DNA of 64,000 bases from Bipolaris cookei (lineage: Eukaryota; Ascomycota; Dothideomycetes; Pleosporales; Pleosporaceae), in contig NRSV01000042.1 in NCBI GenBank assembly GCA_002286855.1, positions 265,048 to 329,047 on the forward strand, read 5' to 3'. The notes below the pieces were generated by a model. The model had not been told where the DNA came from and did not search any database. It saw nothing but the letters and a program-made list of their open reading frames with translations. Below, piece by piece: positions 33,969-45,674 of the stretch. Position 1 is the stretch's first letter. Each line of letters begins with the position of its first letter. Both the position numbers and the translations under genes were made by a program.

Positions 33969-35333
33969 ATGCCTTCCTTCTACCCCCGGCATAACATGCC
34001 ACGGCTCTCTCCCCCAGAGTTCGTGCCCAGCTATCACTCTGCATGCGGTGCATCATACCCACCACAGCAGCCTGCTTATGCTGGTCCTACGATCCGCCAA
34101 CAAGATGATGGTTACGACTTCGCAGACCGCTACGGCCAACTGGCCATCGCCATGCCACCTATGTACCCGCAGGCCGGCACCTACCTAAGCACTGCGCCTC
34201 CCAGTCTCCCTCCCACCAACTCGTTCTACGAATCCATGGGTGCGACTCTTCCCCCGATGCGCATGCAGTCTGGAAACTCGATGGCGGATGCAGCAATGCA
34301 GCTGCAGCAGCAGCAGCGGCTCCACGAGTACAACCAGCGCGTAGGCCAGCAGGCTAAGGAAGAGAAGCCCGTTGGTGGCGTCTCAGCCAAGTTGGATTAC
34401 GACATGGAGGTCATGACTGATTTCGTATGCGACACAGCCCTGCGCCTCATTACCCCTGGTCGAATGATGCCTTCCACCTTCCGAAAATGGGTACATCAAG
34501 TCCTTTGTGCCACGAGGCTTCCCTCGGCAACTATCCTGCTCAGCATATTCTATCTGTCCAACAGGATGCCGATGCTGGCTCACGAGCCAAAGACGGATAC
34601 CCATTTGTTCCGCCTTCTTACCATTGCGCTAGTGCTTGGTAGCAAGTTCTTAGATGACAACACCTTCATCAACCGTTCTTGGTCAGAGGTCAGCGGTATC
34701 CAGGTTCACGAGCTGAACGAGCTGGAGTTGGAGTGGCTCCTCGCTATCAAGTTTAGGCTTCATCGCGACCCCACGGAGCAACAGGGCTGGACCTCTTGGT
34801 CAGAGCACTGGAAGGAGTACCAAAAGACCGCTGCTGCGCGCGCAGACCGTACTAGCAAGCTGAGTCCCATTGATACTACGATGCACCGACGCTCATTCAA
34901 CTCCAACAAGCCGCTTCCTCCTCTGCCGATGCAGCAGACTTACACTCCATCGTATGACTATGCGCCCAAGTCTGCACACTACAACCCTCCGTCTTATTCC
35001 CAGTACGATCCATGGAGGTCCGCAAGCGAACATTCCCCTGCGTCTGCACCTACCACGGGTCCCACCACTCCCGAGTACTATGGCGCAACGGGCACTTGGG
35101 CTCCCGTCGAGGGATATTCGCGTCGCACCATGTTCGGGTTCCCACCCTTGTCTCAGCCCGCCCCTGTACAGACGTCCCAGCAGTCGTCCAACTATGGCCC
35201 ACCAGCCTACTCACAGTATACGCCCTCTGCGTGGAACCAGCATGGCCTTAGTTGTGGATGTGCGTACTGTGTCCAAAGACATCCGCCATACTTCATGGCT
35301 CCCGGCTACGGCCCTCAGGCTGTCGCTGTCTAA
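33969..35333 (+). CDS. cyclin-like protein, CLG1/Pcl type
   Basis: A single exon of 454 aa starting at the ATG at 33969 (MPSFYPRHNMPRLSPPEF); the reading frame stays open upstream only to non-ATG codons. The N-terminal ~135 residues are Pro/Tyr/Gln-rich. Residues about 140-270 look like a Pcl-class cyclin box (RKWVHQVLCATRLPSATILL, LGSKFLDDNTFINRSWSEVS, LNELELEWLLAIKFRLH). The C-terminal half is disordered (Ser/Pro/Tyr/Gln) and ends in a CGCAYCVQRHPPYF segment. Clg1/Pcl cyclins partner Pho85-type kinases. The subfamily label is likely; the kinase partner is inferred. Confidence 0.78.
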   Translation: MPSFYPRHNMPRLSPPEFVPSYHSACGASYPPQQPAYAGPTIRQQDDGYDFADRYGQLAIAMPPMYPQAGTYLSTAPPSLPPTNSFYESMGATLPPMRMQSGNSMADAAMQLQQQQRLHEYNQRVGQQAKEEKPVGGVSAKLDYDMEVMTDFVCDTALRLITPGRMMPSTFRKWVHQVLCATRLPSATILLSIFYLSNRMPMLAHEPKTDTHLFRLLTIALVLGSKFLDDNTFINRSWSEVSGIQVHELNELELEWLLAIKFRLHRDPTEQQGWTSWSEHWKEYQKTAAARADRTSKLSPIDTTMHRRSFNSNKPLPPLPMQQTYTPSYDYAPKSAHYNPPSYSQYDPWRSASEHSPASAPTTGPTTPEYYGATGTWAPVEGYSRRTMFGFPPLSQPAPVQTSQQSSNYGPPAYSQYTPSAWNQHGLSCGCAYCVQRHPPYFMAPGYGPQAVAV

Positions 35334-37304
35334 AGCTGGCCTCGATGAGCTGGACATTATCGCGACGCAGTCTTGTTGACTTTCCATGGATACACATTCG
35401 TCGTCCTATTTCAGCGCTTCCTTTGTTCAAAAAAGTTTCTGCTCATTTACACAAAGTACCCCGGCTTACCGAAGCCACCACCAGGATCATCCAGTCTCGG
35501 CCACTGGATACATTTGGTCGCTTCAATTCCTTCAAGCCTAGACTACCGGACCCTCCTACGGCGCAATCGCCCTATTTCCTCAGCTATTTGCACACATATT
35601 GGCGTCACTCCGGATCTTACGAAAACGCATCAGGCTTGCAATTATATTGCATGATAGATTTCACAGTTGTCGTCCGCTTTTTTTCTTTTTCCTTTCGCTC
35701 TTTTTTATCATGGGTATTACGTTTTAGACTTTGGTTTGTCCATGGTCTGGTAGGAGCATGTCAGCGAAATTGTGGGTTCTCGGCGTTAATGTTTTACCAC
35801 CTGGGGTGCCACCTTGCACTTTTACGATTGTTCATTTCCTCAGCGCTTCCCCTAAGAATATGCACGGGAGGGCTCCTTTATCTATTGGTTCATGGTTGTT
35901 TCTTCTTTGGGGCAGGCTGGCGCTTCCAGGGCGTCAAGTCACTCCTCGCACTCAATACGTTGGCGGCTACCAACGGATCTGCCATTGCTGGAGAGCTGCT
36001 TATCACGTTCATGAATGTTTTTTTCTTCTTCTTCTATTGTCGCCTTCCGCTCTAGTCGGGTTGTAATTAATGGCACAAGACCAGCGATAAGGGATTCGCT
36101 TTATTCTATCAGGGGCGGTGGGAACAAAATTCCTCTCGCTTTTTGCGGGCTTTTCCCAGCCTGTGCATCATTTTGGGCAAACGGAGGAAGTATTTTTTTG
36201 GACTTTTTTTTGCTTTTTTCCCTTTCTTTAGTGTACTACTGTTATACATTGAAAGATCCTGATATCCCAGGACACAACAGAATGCGAAAAAAAATCCTAG
36301 AAAAGCGACGATGTCGCATAAGGAAAACATGACTTTTCTCGGGTTCCAACTGTGGGTAGTGATAGAGTATTTTCTCTTTGCTCTGTATGATTAGGTGGTT
36401 TGGGAGTGTGAGGGTATGAGTTGGGCCTTATAAGCCTTTGTTGGTTGGCGGAGCAAGGTATTAGAAGACACCAGCTTCTTCTCGTAACTAGAAGACTAGT
36501 CCAGTGTATACGATTCAATCAGAGTTGTTTTCATCTCGGCATACCATGTGCGGAACGTGCGTTCCATGGTTTTACACAGATTCTCAGTCATAGTATGAGA
36601 GTGGAGTGTGAGAAATAGTAAGATTGATGCTGCAATGCTCTATGCTGGCCGCGATAGCCGCTCTGCTCACATGGGAGACATACAGACCTTGAATTGATTG
36701 TGCATGCATCAAAACCTCATGGCTGACCTCAGCACCACCTAAAGAGGACAGAATCCGTACAATAAGTACTTATTACAGGTGCATGTCTCTCTTCATGCTG
36801 ACGGGTCTGTATGGACGGACGAACTACTCCCCGAAACCCCCGCAGACAGACAGCAACGCGCTATGCACGAGGCTGACCAACACACGAACCCTGACCAGTC
36901 AGTCCCTCGATTCAAGCTGAAAACAGTGAACAACAGATCGCGCAACCTCATGCCAAATTTGTCCGAACACGGATTCTCTGTTGATGGCGAGAGAAAACGG
37001 CGAGTGGATTGGGTGGGCCAATAGTAATGTGCTGCGCAACGCTAGCCAAATACATGGCTCGGTTATCTGACTACGCCAACCATGTTAACTCCGTTATGCC
37101 GCGTTTCTTGCCCACTTTAGACTCATCTGCAGTCTTACCGCCAACTTTGGAGGACCAGAGACCGTGGGGTCTAATCTTCTTCGTCCGCCTGTAAGAAGAC
37201 GCGCGTGTCTGAGCCTTTGTGTGTGTGTGTGTGCACAGCCAGCCATAGCCGCAGCAGTTGAGACCGAGCCTAACGCTTTACAAGTATACATACATATATA
37301 TGCA
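35334..37304. other. intergenic
   Basis: About 2.0 kb between the cyclin and the FMP30-like gene. No domain-bearing ORF was found. Confidence 0.5.
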
Positions 37305-38878
37305 ATGTCTTCCCTGGTTTCGCTTTTTTCTCGTCGCTTGAGACTACGGGTAAACGAAGCGCGACTTACACATTACCAACGCAAAGCTCGGAGCTATCAG
37401 TGTTTCTTGCAAACACCACAGTTTAGTACGACAATCAAGATGAGTTCGATCGGAGGCGCAGCCATTGGCGCAGGGCTGTATGCTGCAGTGAGCAATCCAG
37501 CGCAGATTGCTGCCACACCCGAGGACGCAGCGGAGAAGAGACATCATTTGAAGAATGGCAAGGGGTTTACCAATCCATGGGACAGTTATGTTGAGGCTAC
37601 TACATGGCAAATGCTCACAGGCTTGGGTTGGTAAGGGATCCTGTTTCCTCCTTACCCATGTTTCTTTGCAAACAAATGTCTGTGCAGAAATCACAATCTG
37701 ACATACCGATTCAGGCGCAAGATCAGTGGTCAAGCAAACAGCCCAGACACCACGCCACCCACCGTCCCCGTTCACACTGCGTCTTTCCTCCCTACTCGCG
37801 AAACACCCAAATTACGCGCAACATGGCTCGGCCATGCATGCTATTACGTCGAGTTTCCCAGTGGTTTCCGCGTACTTTTTGATCCCGTCTTCGAAGACTG
37901 CTGCGCGCCCGTCAACATCAAAAGTCTAAAGCGGTTCACGCCTCCGCCTTGCGAGATAGAAGATCTACCCGTTGTAGACGCCGTCGTCATCAGTCACAAT
38001 CACTACGATCATCTTAGCTACCCGACCATCCAGCGGCTGCACAAAAAGTTCCCCGAAGCACATTATTTTGCGCCCTTGGGCAACAAGGAATGGTTTCTTA
38101 AGAGCGGTGTGACCAAAGTGACCGAGTTGGACTGGTGGGAGAGCAGAGACGTGCAGTTGCAAGAAAAGAATGACGCCGTATCTGTTGTCGCGAGTGGCAA
38201 CACAGAGGCAGACAAGAAGGCGAGCGGTAGTGGCGTCATTACCGCGACCATTGGGGCACTGCCTTGTCAGCATGTCAGTGCCAGAGGTCCCTTTGACAAG
38301 TGCAAGACGCTCTGGGCAAGCTGGAGCGTCGAGTCTGGTGGTTCAAAAGTATATTTTGCCGGGTATGTCTACGAACAACATTCTCCCCCCTGCACCTTTT
38401 GTGCCTTTTCTCTCTCCGTTCAAACAGTCCGGTTTACTAACCAGTAAATCTTTTTTCTTCTAGCGACACTGGCTACCGAACTGTCCCCAAAGGCATCCCT
38501 GCAACGGAAGACGACTACTCGGCCGCATACTCGCATCTCCCTACGTGCCCGGCCTTTGCGCAAATCGGTAAACACAGAGGTCCCTTTGATCTTGGCCTCA
38601 TTCCCATTGGCGCATACGAACCTCGCTGGGCCTTCAGCAATGTCCATGCGAATCCCAAAGACGCAGTCAACATTTTCATTGACACTCGCTGTGTAAGGGC
38701 GCTCGGCATGCACTGGGGAACTTGGGTCTTGACAGAGGAAGAGGTTATGGCACCGCCAAAAGAGCTCAAGGAGGCATGTGAATGGAAGGGTATTGAGCAT
38801 GGTAGAGGCGGCTTTGGCATTTGCGATATCGGAGAGTCGTGCGAGTTTGAAAGTGGATCAAGTCCGGAAAAAAAATAA
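37305..38878 (+). CDS. FMP30: FMP30/NAPE-PLD-like metallo-beta-lactamase-fold hydrolase
   Basis: Exons 37305-37630, 37715-38362 and 38464-38878 (introns of 84 and 101 nt) give 462 aa. The first ~45 residues (MSSLVSLFSRRLRLRVNEAR) are basic and hydroxylated with no acids at the start, consistent with a mitochondrial presequence. The metal site motif is SHNHYDHLSY with His203, His205, Asp207 and His208; GDTGYR at the exon 2/3 junction and RGPFDKCKTLWASW follow. These features match N-acyl-phosphatidylethanolamine phospholipase D and yeast Fmp30, an inner-membrane protein linked to cardiolipin/PE metabolism. A downstream Met (37441, MSSIGGAA) is an alternative start lacking the presequence. Confidence 0.9.
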
Positions 38879-39743
38879 AAGTTTCTGCGGGTAAGGGGGT
38901 TGAGTGGGTGAGTGGTTTGCCGAAACGATTATTTTTTCAACTTTGTTTCTGTTATCCTGGATCCAATTCTTGTGTTTTATTATTGTTGTTATTATTATTG
39001 TTATTCCATTATAGTCTATGTAGCTCGTAGCCATGTAAGACTTTGGCCGGAGGCCGTTCTATGGGGTAACTATTTACAATTTGGGGGGTTTTGTGGTGTA
39101 TAGCGTAGCTGTGGTGCTTCGGCCTTTATCTAGTTAAGCTATTACTAGCTTTCTAGATGCCTAGTGCTGAAGATCAGTTGGAGTAACAGGGAGAGATGTA
39201 GGGTAGCTAGGCTGCCTTCCAACGAGCTCTCTTATTTGTGTTTTGTTTGGGCTGTTGAGCAAATGAGGACGTATACATGAATTAGCTCTGTTGCATTCTT
39301 GATCTTTATAACTGTTGTTTTGTATAGCTGATGCGTATATAGTTGTACCCAATTCCGGCCATATGATTTCTACAACTCCAAAATATACACAACCGTGGGA
39401 GTTTGCTGGCAAACTTAAGTTATCCCACCAATTCCCTGAGCATTCTCGAATCCTCCACCCCCCCTTTATCTCCCTTCATACAAACCAGGGTTTAAATTAT
39501 AATCATAGATTTTCCGGCCACACGCAATCATGAGCTTATGTAGTATAAGTTTAAGCAACGCTACAAGGAGGAGGGGTATTATGACAATGTGAATAGGTAA
39601 GGAGGAGAATAAAGCAAGGAGATGAATACTAGAATTGTCACAGGTATATACGGTATAGATAGGTAGAATCTGTTATTATATTATGTATAGGTATTAATAA
39701 GAGATTAGGTAACGTGAGTGTACGTATAGCGAGATTGCCGGTA
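38879..39743. other. AT-rich spacer before the transposon
   Basis: About 860 bp with (TTA/TTG)n near 38980. No gene was supported. Confidence 0.5.
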
Positions 39744-41577
39744 ACGTCAACGTATAGCGAGTACGTAGCCGGACATACCAAGGCCCCACCAATTTAGACT
39801 ATTACATGACCATTGCACGCGATATCTCAACACCACAATATGCAAAGGCCTTCGAACGAATCTCAAATACAGCTCGCATTACAGGCTATTCAACGTAATG
39901 CGACACTCTCATTACCACATGCTGCAGCAATCTACAGCGTGCCTGAACGTACACTAAGACGAAGACGCGCAGGAAAGCTCTCTCGACAAGATTGCACGCC
40001 CAACTCAATGAAGCTCCTTGTAACAGAATAAGAGAAGATTTTCGAATATATTCTAGACCTTGATGCGCGAGGATTTCCGCTGCGCCTCTCTGCTGTCAAA
40101 GATCTTGCTGATTCTTTGCTGGCTACCCGCCACCGCGACCCTGTTGGCACAAACTGGCCTAAAGCATTCATAAAACGTCGCTCAGAACTAAAGATAAAGT
40201 CCAATCGAAAGTACGACTATAGGAGGGCCCTCCGTGAAGATTCTGAGCTTGTGTAAGGCTGGTTCCGTCTTGTACGGAATACTAAAGCCAAGTATGGTAT
40301 CCAAGACGACGTCATGTACAATTTTGATGAGACGGGCTTCATGATGGGCATGCACAACTCATCAGCAGTAGTTACAGCCTCTGGGCATCGATCAAAGCCA
40401 AAATCTCTGCAGTAGGGCAACCGGGAGTGGCTTACCAGCGTGGTTTGTGTCAGCGCAGCTGGTTGGGCGATCCCACCTTTGATCATCTTTCAAGGCAAGC
40501 ACCACCCCTCTGCCTGGTACAAAGGGGAGAGCCTGACTCGGGACTGGGTTCTTGCAGTCTCTGAGAATGGCTAGAGCACTTTGATAAGCATTCAAAAAAA
40601 CGCACTATTGGAGCCCATCGTCTGCTCATTCTTGATGGTCATGAGAGCCACAACCCAGTCGAGTTCCAGCAATACTGCAAACAGGCAAAGATTGTTACTC
40701 TTTGCATATATCACCACTCTTCTCACCTGCTGTAGCCACTTGATGTTGGCTGTTTTTCGCCTTTGAAGAGGGCGTATGGGTGCCAAGCCGAGGAGATGAT
40801 GCGTAACGGGATCAACCACATGACGAAGATAGAGTTCCTACCTGCCTTCTAGCAGGCCTATTGCAAAACCATCATAAATGACAATATCTTAGGCGGGTTT
40901 GGAGGCGCTGGCTTAGTCCCACACGACCCAGAGGTGGTGATATCGAAGCTTGATATTAAGCTACGGACGCTAACACCACCTGCTACAGAAGATCTGTCCT
41001 GGCTGTCGCAAACCCCAAGCAATACCCTAGAATTAGGGTCGCAATCGACGCTGATGAAGCAGAGGGCTCAGAGGCATATAGACAGCTCGCCAACAAGTAT
41101 GGTGGTTGCTCTTGAAGAGCTAGCCAAAGGCGCTGCGATTATTGCGCACAAGGTGGTATTGTCGCAAAAAACGTATCTCTGAGCTTAAAGTAGCTAATGC
41201 AGCCGCCACGCGACGAAGATCGCATAAAAGAAAGCGAGTGCAGAAAGAAAGGACTCTAGTATTTGAGGAGGGAGAGCGATTAGCAACTCTAAAGGAGTTT
41301 GGGGTGAGTGATGATGGGTAGAAGGCAAAGAAGAGAGCGCACGCTGAGGTGGGTGAGCCGTCGCAAAGGCACTGTAAACGCTGTGGTAAGACAGGACATA
41401 ACTCGCGCACAAGTAAGCAAGATATAGAAGTATGTTCTAAGTAGAATAGCCTATTGCGATTTCTGTTTACTATTATGGTCGCGTTGTAATAGTCCTATAA
41501 TAGTCGTGAAGTTGGTGGGGTCTTGGCACTGTGAGCAACTCGCCCTACGTACTGAGCAGCTCGCTATACATTGACGT
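39744..41577 (+). mobile_element. decayed pogo/Fot1-type (Tc1-mariner superfamily) transposon, copy 1
   Basis: The ends are inverted and flanked by TA: the left end starts ACGTCAACGTATAGCGAG after TA at 39742, and the right end is its complement with one change, followed by TA at 41578. An inner motif CCAAGACCCCACCAA near the right end matches CCAAGGCCCCACCAA near the left. Length is 1834 bp. The transposase gene inside is broken. The element sits 91 bp upstream of the metallophosphoesterase start codon. Confidence 0.9.
39822..41444 (+). pseudogene. broken DDE_1 transposase, copy 1
   Basis: Reads as a pogo/Fot1-type transposase: N-terminal psq-like helix-turn-helix (AIYSVPERTLRRRR), Tc5-type second HTH, the DDE domain with YNFDETGFMMGMHN and LLILDGHESHN, and a C-terminal CCHC-like knuckle. 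It has several in-frame stops, the start codon position reads ATA where copy 2 has ATG, and about 33 bp is missing after AVSENG relative to copy 2. No restored product is implied. Confidence 0.85.
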
Positions 41578-41667
41578 TATACGTTATTAATTTGTTACCA
41601 CGACACGGCACGCTCTCCGAGAGTTGCCCGCCACAAAGCGATAGGACGTACCCTCAGCCCCTCGGCA

Positions 41668-42717
41668 ATGCTTTTCGAGCATCTCAACCCCTGGTACCGT
41701 CCGCCGTCTGAGTTCGACCCAGCGTCCCTGGCCGCCGTCTTCTTCCAGGCGCCCGTCAAGCTACTGCTCCACCACACATACCAGTTCCTCAGCCACCTGC
41801 ACTCCACGCCCGGGCCTCTTCAGCAACTACCCATACGCGTCGTTTGCATATCAGATACGCACAGTCAAATCCCAGACAATGTCCCAGATGGCGATGTGCT
41901 CATCCACGCTGGCGACATGACGAACGACGGGAGCGTGGCAGAGATACAAAAGCAGATTGATTGGTTAAGCGCGCTGCCGCACAAGGAAATTGTAGTAATT
42001 AGCGGGAACCATGACACGTTTCTCGATCCGAGGGTGCGGGCTTCGCTGCCGGAAGAGCAGCGACGAGGCGCGTTGAACTGGAAGAGAGTGCATTACTTGC
42101 AGCACCGACGCGTCAGTCTCACGATCAAGGTCCAGCCTGTGCATGGCGGCGATGCTGCTATCAGTGCGAACGCCCCGTTGCTGGCTGCGGATCAGTGCCA
42201 GAGACGCATACGTATATATGGCGCGCCGCAAATACCAGCCTGTGGCCCTATGAATGTTCACGCGTTCCAGTACGAGAGGGGTCAGGATGCTTGGTCGGAG
42301 ACTGTGCCTGAGGACATAGATATTCTGGTCACGCATACACCACCGAAATTCTACCGCGACCTCTCGTTGCCAGTGGGCCTAGGCTGCGAGCACCTGCTGG
42401 CCGAGGTCCAACGTGTAAAGCCTGCTCTACACGTCTTTGGTCACGTACACTGGGGAGCTGGACAGACAGTCGTCTGGTGGGACAAAGCACATGATGCCTA
42501 TGTGCAAGGGCTATCGATCCAGTCGAAATGGACTCGTGGGCTGCTGAACCCAACACTGTGGTGGAATATCGTAAGGGTTGTTTACCGCGGTGTAAGGGAA
42601 CTACTATGGGATCGTGTGTGGGGAGGCCAAAGCCCTAATACTATCATGGTCAACGCAGCCCAGATGCATGGAAACACAGGGCATCTGACTAATTCCATCC
42701 AAGTCGTCGACATCTAA
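41668..42717 (+). CDS. calcineurin-like metallophosphoesterase
   Basis: A single exon of 349 aa. All metal-binding motifs of the superfamily are present: CISDTHSQ (DxH), DVLIHAGDMTNDG (GD), VISGNHDTF (GNHD), ILVTHTPP and VFGHVHWGAG (GHxH). The order and spacing match the MPPED1/UPF0046-like group of fungal Ser/Thr-phosphatase-like hydrolases. The substrate is unknown, and no signal peptide is clear. The start at 41668 lies only 91 bp downstream of the right end of transposon copy 1, so its promoter is partly or wholly displaced or lies inside the element. Confidence 0.9.
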   Translation: MLFEHLNPWYRPPSEFDPASLAAVFFQAPVKLLLHHTYQFLSHLHSTPGPLQQLPIRVVCISDTHSQIPDNVPDGDVLIHAGDMTNDGSVAEIQKQIDWLSALPHKEIVVISGNHDTFLDPRVRASLPEEQRRGALNWKRVHYLQHRRVSLTIKVQPVHGGDAAISANAPLLAADQCQRRIRIYGAPQIPACGPMNVHAFQYERGQDAWSETVPEDIDILVTHTPPKFYRDLSLPVGLGCEHLLAEVQRVKPALHVFGHVHWGAGQTVVWWDKAHDAYVQGLSIQSKWTRGLLNPTLWWNIVRVVYRGVRELLWDRVWGGQSPNTIMVNAAQMHGNTGHLTNSIQVVDI

Positions 42718-42999
42718 TGTTGCCCATCACGGTATACCAGTACAAGTCGTAATCGTAATGTATAAGTGAACACCTTTTTGATCAACACAGCAATAGCACT
42801 TCATTGTCGGGAAGCCTTTTCAAACTAAAAAGGATTCTGTTGATTTAGCTCGACTATCTCTCACACGAGAGGCCAAGTTCAACATGGAGACCAGGCAGAT
42901 TCGCCGTTCCCCGCGACTTTATTGTGGTCATAAAACCATAAATCGTGCAAACCATGCCATGCCATATTCCACCATTGAGAGCCACTTTTGCGCATACGC

Positions 43000-43613
43000 T
43001 CAGAGACGACGACCACGGCGACCACCCTTTCTCCTGGTCGAGTCGGATGGGGTAGGGGTGACGTCCTCGATACGTCCGATGCGCATGCCAGCACGGGCAA
43101 GAGCGCGGAGAGCGGACTGGGCACCGGGGCCGGGGGTCTTGGTGCCGTTACCACCAGTAGCTCGGATCTTGACGTGGAGAGCGGTGATTCCGAGTTCTGC
43201 ATATGTTAGTCTGTGCAAAAGAAATCCCTCAACATGCCTGACTTACCCTTGCAGCGAGCGGCGACATCCTGAGCTGCCAACATGGCGGCGTAGGGAGAGC
43301 TCTCGTCACGGTCGGCCTTGACCTTCATGCCCTGTTGTACTGATCAGCGACTGTCGCATATAGTGAGTACGTCTGGGCGCACTTACACCGGTGACACGGG
43401 AGATGGTTTCGCGGCCAGACAGATCGGTAATGTGGACGAAGGTGTCGTTGAAAGAGGCGAAGATACGGGCAACACCGAAGACGAGCTCACCCTACAAGAT
43501 GGTCAATTCATGCTGCTGTTTCCAATTGTCTCGCGATGACGAACCTCGCGGACCTGGGGTCCGAGCTGGATGTTCTCCTGAGGGGCGCGGGCAACCTTCT
43601 GCTTGGGAGGCAT
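43000..43613 (-). CDS. RPS14: 40S ribosomal protein S14 (uS11)
   Basis: Four exons, 43613-43545, 43491-43387, 43331-43247 and 43196-43000 (introns of 53, 55 and 50 nt), give 151 aa. The protein is canonical: MPPKQKVARAPQENIQLGPQ at the N-terminus, [60 protein letters not shown] and the basic tail TRRKGGRRGRRL. The splice sites of introns 1 and 2 (GTTCGT and GTAAGT donors) fit the invariant protein exactly. Confidence 0.97.
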
Positions 43614-43865
43614 TTTGGCGGTAATTACGATCTGGGCGTGACTGGCGGATTCGTGATGCTGTCGGCGATTGCAAAGACGAACTTTCTGGTGGGTGGAAAT
43701 CGCTTGTGTGCGGAGGAACGTAACGCCGCTGTTAGCGCGCCAAGACTCGGACCTAAGTTTTCTCTAGTAGCTGTGAGACGCCTCCAGTTCTTGCCTTTAC
43801 TTTTCGCCATGGGCTGATCACCAATACCGCACCCACGCACAAGAGCGTGCGACACAACTGCAGCC
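43614..43865. promoter_or_regulatory. divergent promoter region of RPS14 and TYR1
   Basis: Only 252 bp separate the two start codons, so the promoters overlap. Confidence 0.55.
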
Positions 43866-45674
43866 ATGCTGGACGACAAGAGTATTGGCCTCATTGGCAT
43901 GGGCGACATGGGCAAGATGTATGCTCGACGCCTAAGCAGCGCTGGATGGAAGTGAGTGCATTCACGCGTGCAATAGTCCAAGCTCGACTGGTTTTGAAGT
44001 TAGTAAGTCATAGCCTCTTTTACTCTCCTCCCCCCCTGTTATGATGACCGTGAGTGCATTTGGCTCGAGTACGGCGTCGTGTCCGCGCTGTTACCGTCTT
44101 GGCTTTCAGCATCTGGTCACGGCGTCGTCCATGATGTGAATTCTCGCTACCTAACTTTATACAACTCTGAACTACACCAACTCCAATCCGCATGGTTCAT
44201 ACTTGTTATACCAACTTTGCTAACCAGTTGCTCACAGATTGTTGCGATGATCAGCTTTGCTAATACGATGCCTCTCAAGGGTTCATGCTTGCGACCTCCC
44301 GGATAAACTTGATTCATTAGTAGAAGAGTTCAAGGACTTTGTAGGATAGCACTTTTATATAAACTCGATGAATGAAGTCATGCTGAGACTGTGCCAGCCC
44401 AGAGTGGAAATCATGCAAAACGGCCATCTTGTGTCTCGGTGCAGCGACTACATCATCTACAGCGTTGAGGCCAAGAATATCGATGCGGTTGTCAAGGCCT
44501 TTGGTCCTTGTATGCCGATGCTCCTGCTACTGACATTGTCCAAAACTGACCTGTCTTGCGTATAGCTACCAAGGTTGGCGCTATAGTTGGCGGGCAAACG
44601 TCATGCAAGACCCCAGAAATGGATGCTTTTAACAAGCACCTTCCCAAGGATGTCAGCATCGTCTCGGTACACTCCCTCCATGGGCCTGGTATAGATCCGA
44701 AAGGCCAGCCGTTGGTGTTGATCAAGTACCGCGCCTCAGATGATGAATTTGCGTTTGTAGAGAATATCATGTCCTGCCTTGGCTCGAAGCACGTATACCT
44801 TAGTGCTGAGCAACACGATCGCATCACAGCGGACACGCAAGCAGTAACGCACGCTGCCTTTTTAAGTATGGGTGGCGCATGGTGTGCCAACAACCAGTAC
44901 CCGTGGGACAGCTCCCGTTACGTTGGCGGTATCGAAAATGTCAAGATGAACATTACTCTTCGCATCTATTCCAACAAGTGGCACGTCTACGCTGGACTGG
45001 CAATTCTCAATCCGGATGCGAAGAGGCAGATTAAGCAGTATGCCGAATCGGTCACTGAACTGTTCAAGCTTATGCTCGCTGGGCAGCGGGATGAATTACG
45101 CGAGCGTGTGCATGCTGCGCGTAAGGCTGTATTTGGTGACAATGCAAGCGGCAAGAAGCTGTTGCTGCGGGATGACTTGCTTGACCAGTTCGCCTTGGGC
45201 ACAATTCCAGAGAAGAAGCTGAAAAACAACCACCTGAGCTTGCTCGCCATGGTAGATTGTTGGTGGAAGCTAGGCATAGTGCCCTATGACCACATGATTT
45301 GCTCTACGCCGGTAAGAACTGCAATATTTTTTTAAACTCGACAAAACATGCATGAATTTCCTTGGTTCACTGACCATTGCTCTTTTTAGCCCTCGCGCAT
45401 GTGGCTCGGCATCACCGAGTATCTCTTCTGCAACCCAGCTCTACTCGAAGAAGCCATTGAGACGGCCATTGATGACAACACGTTCCGCGCCGACGACCTC
45501 GAATTTACTTTTGCAGCTAGAGATTGGAGCTCGCGTGTCACCCTAGGCAACTTTGATGGTTACAGGGATAAGTTTGAGCAGATTCAAAAGTACTTTGAGC
45601 CCAGGTTTCCCGAGGCAACTAAGCTGGGGAATGAGATGATTAGGGTTATTCTGCAGAAGACGCAAGATAGTTGA
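43866..45674 (+). CDS. TYR1: prephenate dehydrogenase
   Basis: Exons 43866-43951, 44280-44340, 44398-44509, 44566-45311 and 45390-45674 give 429 aa. It converts prephenate to 4-hydroxyphenylpyruvate in tyrosine synthesis. The NAD(P)-binding motif IGLIGMGDMGKMYARRL is at residues 7-23; SRCSDYIIYSVEAKNID, AIVGGQTSCKTPE, VHSLHGPGIDPKG and GGAWCANNQYPWDSSRYVGG follow, all typical of fungal Tyr1. Intron 1 (328 nt) is several times longer than the others, and the second donor (GTAGGA) is non-optimal, so the 44280-44397 part is the least certain. The product length matches the family. Confidence 0.9.

Noticed and set aside
42884..43321. 145-codon plus-strand ORF over RPS14
   Set aside because: It is the antisense shadow of RPS14 exons.
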